Origin: an uncultured Solimonas sp.
GTDB lineage: Bacteria; Pseudomonadota; Gammaproteobacteria; Nevskiales; Nevskiaceae
Length of the DNA: 60,468 bases
Assembly: GCA_946478985.1 (NCBI GenBank)
Contig: CAMLDZ010000005.1
Location: 1 to 60,468 of the forward strand
Reading direction: 5' to 3'
A model generated the notes under the pieces. It saw only the letters and a list, made by a program, of their open reading frames with translations. It ran no database searches and was not told the DNA's origin. Shown in pieces: positions 1 through 8,010 of this stretch. The translations under genes were made by a program, and so were the position numbers. Within the stretch, counting starts at the first letter, position 1. Each line of letters begins with the position of its first letter.

Positions 1-177
1 GGTGCCGGCGCCCTGGTTACCGAGGGCAAGGAGTTCCCGGACTACTCGATGATCACGGGTTCACCGGCCAGGCTGGTGCGCCAGCTCTCGCCGGAGGAAG
101 CCGAGAAGCTGCGCGGCTCGGCCACGCACTACGTGAAGAACGCGCAGCGGTTCCGCGAACAGTTGCAAGCTCTGTAG
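1..177 (+). CDS. Gamma carbonic anhydrase-like hexapeptide protein (3' end only)
   Basis: Only the last 58 codons lie in the window, in frame from base 1 and ending in TAG at 175-177. The visible piece has the final turn of a left-handed beta-helix with a GSPAR-type ending (ITGSPARLVRQLSPEE), followed by a C-terminal helix ending in HYVKNAQRFREQL. That combination is typical of the YrdA/CaiE gamma carbonic anhydrase family, trimeric zinc proteins of the cytoplasm. The metal-binding histidines would lie upstream of the window, so catalytic competence cannot be judged. A hexapeptide acyltransferase is the alternative, but the C-terminal helix favours the carbonic anhydrase branch. Confidence 0.75.
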   Translation, partial: GAGALVTEGKEFPDYSMITGSPARLVRQLSPEEAEKLRGSATHYVKNAQRFREQLQAL

Positions 178-243
178 CGTTGCCGCCCTCGTCCGTCCCT
201 GCCGACACCTGCCCCCGGGAGCGGGAGCAGAGACCCGGGCTTG

Positions 244-291
244 CCTCTCCCGCTGGCGGGAGAGGTCGGCGCGTCAGCGCCGGGTGAGGGC
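244..291 (+). repeat. REP-like palindromic element
   Basis: Two adjacent hairpins. The first has 10-bp arms (CCTCTCCCGC at 244-253 and GCGGGAGAGG at 256-265). The second has arms CGGCGC (267-272) and GCGCCG (277-282). They are followed by GGGTGAGGGC at 282-291. The layout (CGGGAGAGG, second hairpin, GGGTGAGGGC) matches a sequence at 39426-39485 on the opposite strand, which supports a dispersed REP-like family. It lies in the 181-bp gap between two convergent genes, a common place for such elements. Confidence 0.6.
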
Positions 292-304
292 CGCGGCGAC
301 CACA

Positions 305-340
305 ATAAAAAAGGCCGCGCGGATCGCTCCGCGCGGCCTG
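305..340 (-). terminator. Rho-independent terminator of aceB
   Basis: Perfect 10-bp stem (GGCCGCGCGG at 313-322 with CCGCGCGGCC at 329-338), followed on the minus strand by a T-rich run (A-run 307-312 on the plus strand). It begins about 20 bp after the aceB stop codon. Confidence 0.85.
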
Positions 341-358
341 CTTCGAAACCGATCCCGC

Positions 359-1957
359 TCAGTCCATTGCCTCGTACAGCGGCAGCGTCAGGAACTCGGG
401 GAAGTTCTCGGACAGCGACATCTCCTCGAAGATCTTGGCGGCCTGGTCATAGGTAGCGGTCGCTTCGCCGTTGGCGGTGACCGCGGCCTTCACCTTGGCC
501 AGCTCTTCCGGAATGATCGCGCGGACCAGCGCGGCGTCGACCTTGCGGCCATCGTCGAGCTTGCCCTTGGGGCTGACCACCCACTGCCAGATCTGGCTGC
601 GGCTGATCTCGGCGGTGGCGGCGTCTTCCATCAGGTTGTGGATCGGCACACAGCCGTTGCCGGCCAGCCAGGCGCCCAGGTAGTGGATGCCGACGTTGAT
701 GTTGTTGCGCACGCCGGCCTCGGTGATCGGCTGCTCCGGCTGGAAGTTCATCCAGTCCTTGGGGCCGTAGGTGTCGTCGCGCTGCTTGTCCCACTGATTC
801 GGACGGTCGCCGAGCACCTTCTGGAACTCTTCCTGCGCCAGCGCCACCAGGCCCGGATGCGCGACCCAGCCGCCGTCGAAGCCGTCACGCGCGTCGCGCG
901 CCTTGTCGTTGCGGATGCCGGCCATCGCCTTGTCGTTGGCCACCGGATCGTTCTTGATCGGGATCAGCGCGCTCATGCCGCCCATCGCCGGGGCGCCGCG
1001 CTTGTGGCAGGCCTTGACCAGCGCCAGCGCGTAGGCGCGCATGAACGGCACTTCCATGGTGATGCTGCTGCGCTGCGCGAGGCAGAAATCGGTATTGCGC
1101 TTGAACTTCTTGATGCACGAGAAGATGTAGTCCCAGCGGCCCGCGTTGAGGCCGGCGCTGTGGTCGCGCAGTTCGTACAGGATCTCTTCCATCTCGAAGG
1201 TGGCGAGGATGGTCTCGACCAGCACGGTAGCCTTGATCGTGCCCTTGGGCAGGCCGATGTGCTCCTGCGCCATCACGAAGATATCGTTCCACAGGCGCGC
1301 TTCGAGATGGCTTTCCATCTTCGGCAGGTAGTAGAACGGGCCGGCGCCGCGCGCGATCTGCTCCTTGGCGTTGTGGAAGAACACCAGCGCGAAATCGAAG
1401 ATGCCGCCGGACACGCGCTGGCCGTCGACCAGCACGTGCTTCTCGTCCAGATGCCAGCCGCGCGGACGGATCTGCAGGGTCGCAACCTTGTCGTTAAGGC
1501 GGTATTCCTTGCCCTTCTCGTTGGTGAAGCTGATCTGGCGGCGAATCGCGTCGTACAGGTTCACCTGGCCCTGGATCTGGTTGAACCAGTTCGGGCTGTT
1601 GGAATCCTCGAAGTCGGTCATGTACGAATCAGCGCCCGAGTTGAAGGCGTTGATGATCATCTTGCGCTCGACCGGGCCGGTGATTTCGACGCGGCGGTTT
1701 TCCAGCGCCTTGGGCAGCGGCGCGACCTTCCAGTCGCCCTCGCGGATCGCCTGGGTTTCCGGCAGGAAGTCCGGCAGCTCGCCGGCGTCGATGCGCGCCT
1801 GGCGGGCGACGCGGGCCTTGAGCAGCTCCTGGCGGCGCGGTTCGAAGGCGCGGTGCAGCTTGGCGACCAGGGCCAGCGCGTCCGGCGTGAGGATTTCGTC
1901 GAAGCGCGGCTCGATCGGGGCGTTGATCTGCATGCCGACGGGGAGGCTGAGGCTCAT
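359..1957 (-). CDS. aceB: Malate synthase A
   Basis: Condenses glyoxylate with acetyl-CoA to malate, the second step of the glyoxylate bypass, in the cytoplasm. The 532-residue product matches the usual length of the MSA isoform (E. coli AceB is 533). The malate synthase signature is present (RDHSAGLNAGRWDYIFS), as are the conserved C-terminal blocks DWMNFQPEQPITEAGVRNN and HNLMEDAATAEISRSQ. The reading frame stays open far upstream, but MSLSLPVGMQ at 1957 is chosen because a GGAG ribosome site lies just ahead and the next gene diverges from that gap. No isocitrate lyase gene is in the window. It is transcribed divergently from a LysR regulator across about 115 bp, so that regulator is the natural candidate to control it. 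maeB, dctA and kgtP about 10 kb away belong to the same C4/C5 metabolism. Confidence 0.95.
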   Translation of the reverse strand: MSLSLPVGMQINAPIEPRFDEILTPDALALVAKLHRAFEPRRQELLKARVARQARIDAGELPDFLPETQAIREGDWKVAPLPKALENRRVEITGPVERKMIINAFNSGADSYMTDFEDSNSPNWFNQIQGQVNLYDAIRRQISFTNEKGKEYRLNDKVATLQIRPRGWHLDEKHVLVDGQRVSGGIFDFALVFFHNAKEQIARGAGPFYYLPKMESHLEARLWNDIFVMAQEHIGLPKGTIKATVLVETILATFEMEEILYELRDHSAGLNAGRWDYIFSCIKKFKRNTDFCLAQRSSITMEVPFMRAYALALVKACHKRGAPAMGGMSALIPIKNDPVANDKAMAGIRNDKARDARDGFDGGWVAHPGLVALAQEEFQKVLGDRPNQWDKQRDDTYGPKDWMNFQPEQPITEAGVRNNINVGIHYLGAWLAGNGCVPIHNLMEDAATAEISRSQIWQWVVSPKGKLDDGRKVDAALVRAIIPEELAKVKAAVTANGEATATYDQAAKIFEEMSLSENFPEFLTLPLYEAMD

Positions 1958-2072
1958 GGGAGGCTCCGTTTGCGTGAGGCGGGGGTCATTCGGGACGGCG
2001 ATGATAGGTCCGTTGCGGCGACGGATGAATCGACTAGACTGCAAAGCATCTTTTACTTTTTGTATTAACTGC

Positions 2073-2993
2073 GTGAATCCGCTCCGCGAAATCGAAACCT
2101 TCGTCCAGGTCGCGCAGCGCGGCTCGCTGTCCGCCGCCGCACGCGCCCTGGACCTGACGCCGGCCATGATCGGCCGCCGCGTCGATGCGCTGGAAGCGCG
2201 CCTCGGCGTGCGCCTGCTGACGCGCACCACACGCAGCCTGACGCTGACGCCGGAAGGCAGCGCCTTTCTCGAAGACTGCCAGCGCATCCTCGAAGAACTG
2301 GCCAGCGCCGAGGCCGCGGTCAGCAGCGGCAGCGCCCGCGCCAGCGGCCATCTGCGCGTCACCGCGCCGGCCGGCTTTGGCCGCCGCCACGTCGCGCCGG
2401 CGGTCGCCGGCTTTCTCGCCGCGCATCCGGACGTGACGCTGTCGCTGGATCTTTCCGACCGCATCGCCGACATCGCCAACGAGAACATCGATTGCGCGAT
2501 CCGCCTCGGCGATCTGCCCGACTCGCGGCTGGTGCGCGTGCATCTCGCCGAGAACCGCCGCGTCGTCGTCGCCAGTCCCGCCTATCTCAAGCGACGCGGC
2601 ACGCCCAGGCACCCCGACGATCTGGCCCAGCACGATTGCCTGCACCTGGGCGACAGCGGCGGCCAGGCGCGTGGCTGGAGCTTCATCGTTGATGGCGAGC
2701 TGCGCAGCTACAAGCCGCGCGGACGCTTCGATTGCAATGACGGCGCCGTGCTGCACGAGTGGGCGCTGGCCGGTCGCGGCCTGGCATGGCGCTCGCTATG
2801 GGAGATCGGTGCCGATCTGGCCGCCGGCCGGCTGCGCGCGGTGCTGCAGGATTTCGTCGCGCCGCCCAACGGCATCTACGCGCTGTTCGTCGAGCGCCGC
2901 CACCAGCCCTTGCGGATGCGGCTGTTCATCGAGCATCTGAAGCAGACTTTCGGCGATCCACACTACTGGGAAGCACACAAGCGCGGGCCCTGA
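2073..2993 (+). CDS. LysR-family transcriptional regulator
   Basis: 306-residue LysR-type regulator. The N-terminal winged helix-turn-helix (about residues 5-62, FVQVAQRGSLSAAARALDLT) is followed by the periplasmic-binding-protein-like effector domain (about 90-290). Pattern and length resemble the CrgA/DmlR-like branch, but the ligand cannot be read from the sequence. The start is GTG at 2073; the frame is open upstream, but earlier starts would run into aceB. It is divergent from aceB with an AT-rich gap of 115 bp, the classic arrangement of a LysR regulator and its target. That it regulates the glyoxylate shunt is an inference from position. Confidence 0.85.
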   Translation: MNPLREIETFVQVAQRGSLSAAARALDLTPAMIGRRVDALEARLGVRLLTRTTRSLTLTPEGSAFLEDCQRILEELASAEAAVSSGSARASGHLRVTAPAGFGRRHVAPAVAGFLAAHPDVTLSLDLSDRIADIANENIDCAIRLGDLPDSRLVRVHLAENRRVVVASPAYLKRRGTPRHPDDLAQHDCLHLGDSGGQARGWSFIVDGELRSYKPRGRFDCNDGAVLHEWALAGRGLAWRSLWEIGADLAAGRLRAVLQDFVAPPNGIYALFVERRHQPLRMRLFIEHLKQTFGDPHYWEAHKRGP

Positions 2994-3034
2994 ATTCCAC
3001 GGAACCCCGCGGCAGCAGGACTCTCTAAACCGCC

Positions 3035-4120
3035 ATGCACGCCAACACCCGCCCCACCCTGCGCCCATTGCTGTCGTCCCTGCTCTGCGCCAGCCTGCTG
3101 CTCGGCTGCTCTTCTTTCGGCAGCAAGCGGCTGGAGCACGACCAGGTCGACTATGCGCGCGCCATCGACCGCGCGCAGAAGCGGCAGACGCTGGCCAACA
3201 TCGTCGCCCTGCGCTATGCCGACACGCCGACCTTCCTGCCGGTGACGCAGGTGATCGCCGCATACTCGTTCGAGGGCTCGGTGAGCGGCTCGATCAGCGG
3301 CATCATCGGCGGCGACGCCGATGCTTCCGGCACGGTCGGCGCCGGAGCCGGCTACTCCAATCGCCCGACCTTCACCTTCTCGCCGGTCAACGGCGAGGAG
3401 TTTGCGCAGAGTTACATCCGCCCGCTGTCACCGGCGCTGGTGCTGCCGCTGGCGCAGAGCGGCGTGCCGATCGACCTGTTGCTGCGCATCGTTGCGCAGT
3501 CGGTCGGCGACCTGCACAACAGCGCCGCGCTGTCCGGCCCTTCCAGCGCCGGCTCGGCCGGCTTCTTCGAGATGATCCACCTGCTGCGCAGCCTGCAGCT
3601 CAAGGGCGCGCTGACCGTGCGCTTCGCGCGCGACGATAGCGGCAACCGCGTGTTCCTGGCGATCGACCCCACGCACTCGGACGACGACGAGATCCGCAAG
3701 CAGGCGCGCCGCGTACAACAGTTGTTGCACCTGCAGGATGCCGACAACGAGTTCGAGATCGTCTACGGAGCCGCGCCCAAGGATCGCAAGGCCATCAGCA
3801 TCGTCACCCGCTCGGTGCTCGGCATCCTCACCGAGCTGGGTGCGCAGATCGACGTGCCGGAGGCCGACGTCAACGACCAGGCGACCGTCGCCACGGTACG
3901 GATGATCGGCGTCGAAACGCGACCGACCATCGCCATCCACGTCGGCGAATCGGCGCCCAAGGATGCCTACGCGACGATCCGCTACGGCCAGCACGATTAC
4001 TGGATCGAGCGCCGCGACTTCGATTCCAAGTTTGCTTTCAGCGTGGTGCAGAACCTGATGGCGCTGGCGGAAAGCAGCCAGAACGGCAAGGTGCCGATCG
4101 TGACCATTCCGGCCAATTGA
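3035..4120 (+). CDS. Predicted lipoprotein of unknown function
   Basis: 361 residues with an N-terminal hydrophobic segment and a clear lipobox (LLLGCSS, Cys at about residue 25), so probably lipid-anchored. After the signal come a conserved-looking block (ANIVALRYADTPTFLPVTQVI), a Gly/Ser-rich stretch (about residues 85-110) and a mixed alpha/beta remainder. I recognise the pattern as a conserved hypothetical lipoprotein family but know of no assigned function. An AGGA-like ribosome site precedes the ATG. It is a single gene, bounded downstream by a strong bidirectional terminator. Confidence 0.8.
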   Translation: MHANTRPTLRPLLSSLLCASLLLGCSSFGSKRLEHDQVDYARAIDRAQKRQTLANIVALRYADTPTFLPVTQVIAAYSFEGSVSGSISGIIGGDADASGTVGAGAGYSNRPTFTFSPVNGEEFAQSYIRPLSPALVLPLAQSGVPIDLLLRIVAQSVGDLHNSAALSGPSSAGSAGFFEMIHLLRSLQLKGALTVRFARDDSGNRVFLAIDPTHSDDDEIRKQARRVQQLLHLQDADNEFEIVYGAAPKDRKAISIVTRSVLGILTELGAQIDVPEADVNDQATVATVRMIGVETRPTIAIHVGESAPKDAYATIRYGQHDYWIERRDFDSKFAFSVVQNLMALAESSQNGKVPIVTIPAN

Positions 4121-4147
4121 AAAAGCCCCGGCACGGCCGGGGCTTTT
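4121..4147. terminator. Bidirectional rho-independent terminator
   Basis: Perfect stem GCCCCGGC (4125-4132) / GCCGGGGC (4136-4143) with loop ACG, flanked by AAAA on the left and TTTT on the right. It works in both directions between the convergent lipoprotein gene and ohr. Confidence 0.85.
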
Positions 4148-4168
4148 GGCGAATCCGCCGTGAGGGAC

Positions 4169-4594
4169 TCAGACCACCGACAGGCGCACGTCGATGTTGC
4201 CGCGCGTCGCGTTCGAGTACGGGCAGACCTCGTGTGCCTTGGCCACCAGCGCCTCCGCCTCGGCTCGTGCCAGCCCCGGCAGCGACGCCGCCAGCGCGAC
4301 GTCCAGGCCAAAGCCGCCTTGCGCGCGCGGACCGATGCCCACGGTGGCCTGCACCGTCGTTTCGGCCGGCACCTTGGGGCCGCCCTGCGAGGCGACGAAC
4401 TTCAAGGCGCCGATGAAGCAGGCCGAGTAGCCGGCCGCGAACAGCTGCTCCGGGTTGTTGCCGGCACCGCCGGCGCCGCCGAGTTCCTTGGGAGTGGTCA
4501 GCTTGATTTCGAGGCTGCCGTCATCGACGGCGCTGCGGCCATCGCGGCCGCCGATCGAGGTGGCGCTGGTGCGGTAGAGGACATTGATGCTCAT
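4169..4594 (-). CDS. ohr: Organic hydroperoxide resistance protein Ohr
   Basis: Thiol peroxidase of the OsmC/Ohr superfamily that reduces organic (fatty acid) hydroperoxides in the cytoplasm. The 141-residue length is typical. Both catalytic cysteines sit in Ohr-type contexts: [12 protein letters not shown] (about residue 60) and [13 protein letters not shown] near the C-terminus. The latter separates true Ohr from OsmC. The start at 4594 gives the family N-terminus ([19 protein letters not shown]); the open frame upstream is ignored. It is divergent from an OhrR-type MarR repressor, and the shared 218-bp gap carries three copies of a GCAATTWAATTGC palindrome. Expected regulation is repression by OhrR, relieved when its cysteine is oxidised. 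Confidence 0.95.
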   Translation of the reverse strand: MSINVLYRTSATSIGGRDGRSAVDDGSLEIKLTTPKELGGAGGAGNNPEQLFAAGYSACFIGALKFVASQGGPKVPAETTVQATVGIGPRAQGGFGLDVALAASLPGLARAEAEALVAKAHEVCPYSNATRGNIDVRLSVV

Positions 4595-4689
4595 TGCGGG
4601 CTCCAGATGGATGAGGCGCTGCGGCGCCGGAATCGGATGTTGATAGCCGCGGGCACACGGCCCGTCAGCCGACGCGCTGAACATTACTC

Positions 4690-4770
4690 GCAATTAAATT
4701 GCACACAAAATAATTAAACGAAACTAAAGGAGGGTCTCTTATGCAATTTAATTGCGAGCAACTAAATTGC
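4690..4770. promoter_or_regulatory. Triple OhrR operator between ohr and ohrR
   Basis: Three copies of one AT-rich palindrome in an otherwise GC-rich region: GCAATTAAATTGC at 4690-4702, GCAATTTAATTGC at 4743-4755, and one imperfect copy GCAACTAAATTGC at 4758-4770. The core matches the known OhrR operator type (AATTAAATT) of Bacillus and Xanthomonas. The last two copies are 15 bp apart start to start, so they could bind adjacent dimers. A TATAGT -10-like hexamer at 4781-4786 points towards ohrR. Confidence 0.8.
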
Positions 4771-4812
4771 CTGTTTCTTTTATAGTGGCTGCCGGTTTTC
4801 CGGAAGAACGCC

Positions 4813-5304
4813 ATGCCCCGCCCCCCCGCCGATGCCCCACAGCCCCGCGCAGACGCCGCCGAGATGAGCGTGGACGCGATGCTGCAGCTCTCCAATCAGC
4901 TGTGCTTCGCCGTCTACTCCACCTCGCTCGCATTCAACGCGGTTTACAAGCCGCTGCTGGACCAGCTGGGGCTGACCTACCCGCAGTACCTGGCGATGCT
5001 GGCGCTCTGGCAGTGCGACGACGTGCCGGTCAAGGAGATCGGCCGCCTGCTGCATCTGGATTCCGGCACGCTGACGCCCTTGCTGAAGCGGCTGGAAGCC
5101 GCCGGCCTGGTCAGCCGCACGCGCAGCAGCGAGGACGAGCGCCAGGTGCGCATCACGCTGACCGCCACCGGCCGCGCCTTGCGCGAGCGGGCCAAGGCGG
5201 TGCCGCTGGGCATCCTCGCCGCCTGCGGGCTGTCGACGCCGACCCTGCTGCAACTCAAGGATGAGTTGCTGGCCCTGCGCGCGCGGCTGGACGCGGCCGC
5301 CTGA
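4813..5304 (+). CDS. ohrR: MarR-family organic peroxide sensor OhrR
   Basis: 163-residue MarR-type winged-helix repressor. The peroxide-sensing cysteine lies in the N-terminal helix in the motif QLCFAVYSTS (about residue 35), the position of Cys22 in Xanthomonas OhrR. A second cysteine near the C-terminus (LAACGLS, about residue 140) fits the 2-Cys class, which forms an intersubunit disulfide on oxidation. The DNA-binding domain is recognisable (VKEIGRLLHLDSGTLTPLLKRLEAAGLVSRTRS, with wing DERQVRITLT). It should bind the palindromes upstream and control both itself and ohr. The N-terminus is about 15 residues longer than usual, and a start at Met18 (MSVDAML) is possible. Confidence 0.9.
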   Translation: MPRPPADAPQPRADAAEMSVDAMLQLSNQLCFAVYSTSLAFNAVYKPLLDQLGLTYPQYLAMLALWQCDDVPVKEIGRLLHLDSGTLTPLLKRLEAAGLVSRTRSSEDERQVRITLTATGRALRERAKAVPLGILAACGLSTPTLLQLKDELLALRARLDAAA

Positions 5305-5327
5305 TACCGGACCGTAGCAGGCCGGAT

Positions 5328-5573
5328 TCAGTCCGGCTGCTGCTGGCCGACGTAGGCAAAGCGCGGGACGGGCGCCGCGCCAGGCTCTGGCACCACGGTC
5401 TGGTTCCACACCGTCAGCCGGCGCGTGCTCATCGGCAGGCCCAGACGCGGATACAGGCGCGTGTAGACGACGACGGTCTCGTTGCTCTCGTCGGCGCGCG
5501 CCAGGCCGAGCGCGAGGTAGTAGTTGCCCTTGTAGTGCCGATAGACGCCGGCGCGGAATTCCTCTGTCTGCAT
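5328..5573 (-). CDS. DUF1653 family protein
   Basis: 81 residues, small and soluble. It matches the DUF1653 pattern: F-x-x-G-x-Y-x-H-Y-K-G-N-x-Y near the N-terminus and VVYTRLY in the middle. Function unknown; members are sometimes called cyclomaltodextrinase-like without evidence. It ends about 20 bp after the convergent ohrR and is divergent from the TonB receptor gene. Confidence 0.8.
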   Translation of the reverse strand: MQTEEFRAGVYRHYKGNYYLALGLARADESNETVVVYTRLYPRLGLPMSTRRLTVWNQTVVPEPGAAPVPRFAYVGQQQPD

Positions 5574-5735
5574 GCTGCGCTCCTGCCCTCGAAAATGGGC
5601 CGCCAGCTTTGCAGATCGGCGGCGCCGCTGGCAGCGGCTCGCCGCCGAACCGACATCGAAACGTCACGGCCGTGTTACAGGCACTTCTTAAGTTCGTCCG
5701 GATGTGCGCATCGCGCGCAAACACCTGGAACGAAC

Positions 5736-7991
5736 GTGAAACGCAAGCCTTTACTGCGCTCGGCGCTGCTGCCGTTTGCGCTGCTGATTCCCGAGCTGGC
5801 CGGCGCGCAGGACGGCGCGGGCGACAACACACAGATAGCCGCCGCCGAGGCCAGCCCTGCGCCGACGGCCGAGTCGATCGAAGAAGTGATCGTCACCGGC
5901 AAGCTCGCGTTTCGCAACCGCACCGAGGATCCCAATCCGGTGCTGTCCTACGACCTCGAATACTTCCAGCGCTTCGAGCCGGTGTCGGTCGGCGAAATGC
6001 TCAAACGCGTGCCGGGCGTCACCTTCACGTCCGACGTGATGGAGTTCGACGGCGTGTCGATGCGCGGCCTGCCGCCGGGCTATGCGCAGATCCTCATCAA
6101 CGGCCGCCGCGCGCCGGGCGGTGAGGCCGACCGCAGCTTCTTCGTCGACCGCATCCCGGCCGAGCTGGTCGAGCGCATCGAGATCATCCGCTCGCCGCGC
6201 GCCGACCAGCCCAGCGAAGGCATCGGCGGCACGCTCAACATCGTGCTCAAGGAAGGCGCCCAGCTCGACGGCGGCTTCGTCAAGACCGGCGCTCTGGTCA
6301 ACGACGACGGCGAGGTCCGGCCTTCCGCCGCGCTGGCTTACGCCGGCAGCGCCGATCGGACCAGCTACTGGGCGGCGCTGAATTACCAGGGCCGGCGCAA
6401 CCCGAAGAACAAGACCAGCCGCCGCTACGGCGGCGAGTTCGAGGAGATCGACAACATCGAGCGCCAGGACGACACGCGCGACGGCGTCGACCTCTCCGCC
6501 AACGGCGAGCTGACACAGCGCTTCGACAGCGGCCGGCTGCGGCTGTCCGGCCTGGTGGTCGATACCGACCGCGACGAGGACGAGCGCTCGCTGACCTACG
6601 TCGACGATGGCAACGGCAGCATCACCGCGCCCGACGAGGCCGAGCTGCAGCGCGAGCGCATCGGCCAGCAGACCTACCGTTTCAACGCCGACGGTGAGTT
6701 CGCGCTCGGTGCCGGCGAGCTGGAAGTGGTGGCTGGCTGGGCGCGCTTCCGCGAGGACAGCCACGCCGACACCGACGCCGGCGACGATCTGCAGTCTCTG
6801 GAGCTCGACGAGCACGTCAAGACCGACATCACCGACGACGAGTGGAACGGCCGGCTGGCCTGGGCCCAGAAGTTCGGCGAGCTGCGCCTCAAGACCGGCG
6901 TCGATGTGCTGCGCAAAGAGCGCGATGGCGCCGAGGTGGAGTTCGAGGTCGAGGATGGCGCGATCGGCGAACCGGACCCGGCGCCGGGCGCGGTCTACAC
7001 CATCGAGGAAACGCGCATCGATCCGTTTGCGCGCATCGACCTGCGCTTCGGCACGCAGTGGACGCTGGACCTGGGCCTGCGCGTCGAGACGACCCAGCGC
7101 GATGTCGCCAGCGACGCCGGCAAGGCCAGCGACCAATCCACGGAATGGAATCCGTCCGCGCACCTGGGCTATGCGCTGAGCCCGCTCGACCAGATCCGCG
7201 CCTCGCTGGCGCGCACCGTACGCCGGCCGGACTACGACCTGATCGCGCCCTATCTGCAGGAGGAAGAACCGACCGATGGCGATGACCTGATCGGCAATCC
7301 GCAGCTGCAGAACGAGACCGCCTGGGGCCTGGACCTCGGCTACGAGCGCAAGCTCGGCGGCAGCGGTGTCGCCGGTCTCAACCTGTTCTACCGCGACATC
7401 AGCGACCTGATCGAGATGGTCGGCACCGGCGAGACCTCGTCGTCCGGCGACGGCCAGGTGTTCCGCGCCGACAACATCGGCGACGGCGAGACCTGGGGCG
7501 CGGAGCTGGACTTCTCGTCGCCGCTGGGCGTCGTCGGTCTGCCGGACACCGGCCTGTTCTTCAACTACACCTGGATGGACAGCGAGGTCCGCGATCCTTT
7601 CACCGGCGCCAGGCGGCGCTTCACCAACCAGCCGCACAACGTCTACAACCTCGGCTTCATCCAGACCGTGCAGGCCTGGGACTTCAGCTTCGGCGCCAGC
7701 TACTCGGACCGCGACGCCGGTTTCGAGTCGAACCTGGACGAAGAAGTCGAAGTCGACTACACCGGCGATCTGGAAGTGTTCGTCGAGAAGCGCTTCGGCA
7801 AGCGCCTGGTGCTGCGCCTGGTCGGCATGAACCTGCTCGACAAGAACAAGACCGAGCGCTTCCGCACCTACGATGGCGATACCGCGGCCCAGATCATCGA
7901 GGCGCGCCGCGCCGGCGAGGTCGACGAGAGCGAGATCGAGCGCGAGCGCTCCGGCGCGATGTACCAGGCGACGCTGCGCTATGCATTCTGA
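5736..7991 (+). CDS. TonB-dependent outer-membrane receptor, probably for phytate or its products
   Basis: 751 residues from a GTG start that gives a proper signal peptide (KRKPLLRSALLPFALLIPELAGAQ). Next come a TonB-box-like stretch (SIEEVIVTG, about residue 50), the plug domain (about 60-190, including VSMRGLPPGYAQILINGRR and IERIEIIRSPRADQPSEGIGG-type blocks) and a beta-barrel ending in the aromatic YQATLRYAF. The substrate is not readable from the receptor itself. Twenty bases downstream lies a beta-propeller phytase gene; TonB receptor/phytase pairs are known in Xanthomonas and Caulobacter relatives. Uptake of phytate, lower inositol phosphates or a metal complex is therefore the best inference. 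Other ligands such as siderophores remain possible. Confidence 0.85.
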   Translation: MKRKPLLRSALLPFALLIPELAGAQDGAGDNTQIAAAEASPAPTAESIEEVIVTGKLAFRNRTEDPNPVLSYDLEYFQRFEPVSVGEMLKRVPGVTFTSDVMEFDGVSMRGLPPGYAQILINGRRAPGGEADRSFFVDRIPAELVERIEIIRSPRADQPSEGIGGTLNIVLKEGAQLDGGFVKTGALVNDDGEVRPSAALAYAGSADRTSYWAALNYQGRRNPKNKTSRRYGGEFEEIDNIERQDDTRDGVDLSANGELTQRFDSGRLRLSGLVVDTDRDEDERSLTYVDDGNGSITAPDEAELQRERIGQQTYRFNADGEFALGAGELEVVAGWARFREDSHADTDAGDDLQSLELDEHVKTDITDDEWNGRLAWAQKFGELRLKTGVDVLRKERDGAEVEFEVEDGAIGEPDPAPGAVYTIEETRIDPFARIDLRFGTQWTLDLGLRVETTQRDVASDAGKASDQSTEWNPSAHLGYALSPLDQIRASLARTVRRPDYDLIAPYLQEEEPTDGDDLIGNPQLQNETAWGLDLGYERKLGGSGVAGLNLFYRDISDLIEMVGTGETSSSGDGQVFRADNIGDGETWGAELDFSSPLGVVGLPDTGLFFNYTWMDSEVRDPFTGARRRFTNQPHNVYNLGFIQTVQAWDFSFGASYSDRDAGFESNLDEEVEVDYTGDLEVFVEKRFGKRLVLRLVGMNLLDKNKTERFRTYDGDTAAQIIEARRAGEVDESEIERERSGAMYQATLRYAF

Positions 7992-8010
7992 AGACCAAAG
8001 AGATTCGAGC

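Noticed and set aside
284..2068. 594-codon plus-strand frame antisense to aceB
   Set aside because: Compositional shadow of a high-GC gene: rich in Arg, Ala, Gly and His with no family pattern, while aceB on the other strand is unmistakable.
5663..5680. Possible Pho box (CTGTAAC-N4-CCGTGAC on the minus strand) upstream of the receptor-phytase pair
   Set aside because: Two mismatches in each half and a GC-rich spacer; attractive given the phytase, but too weak to call.
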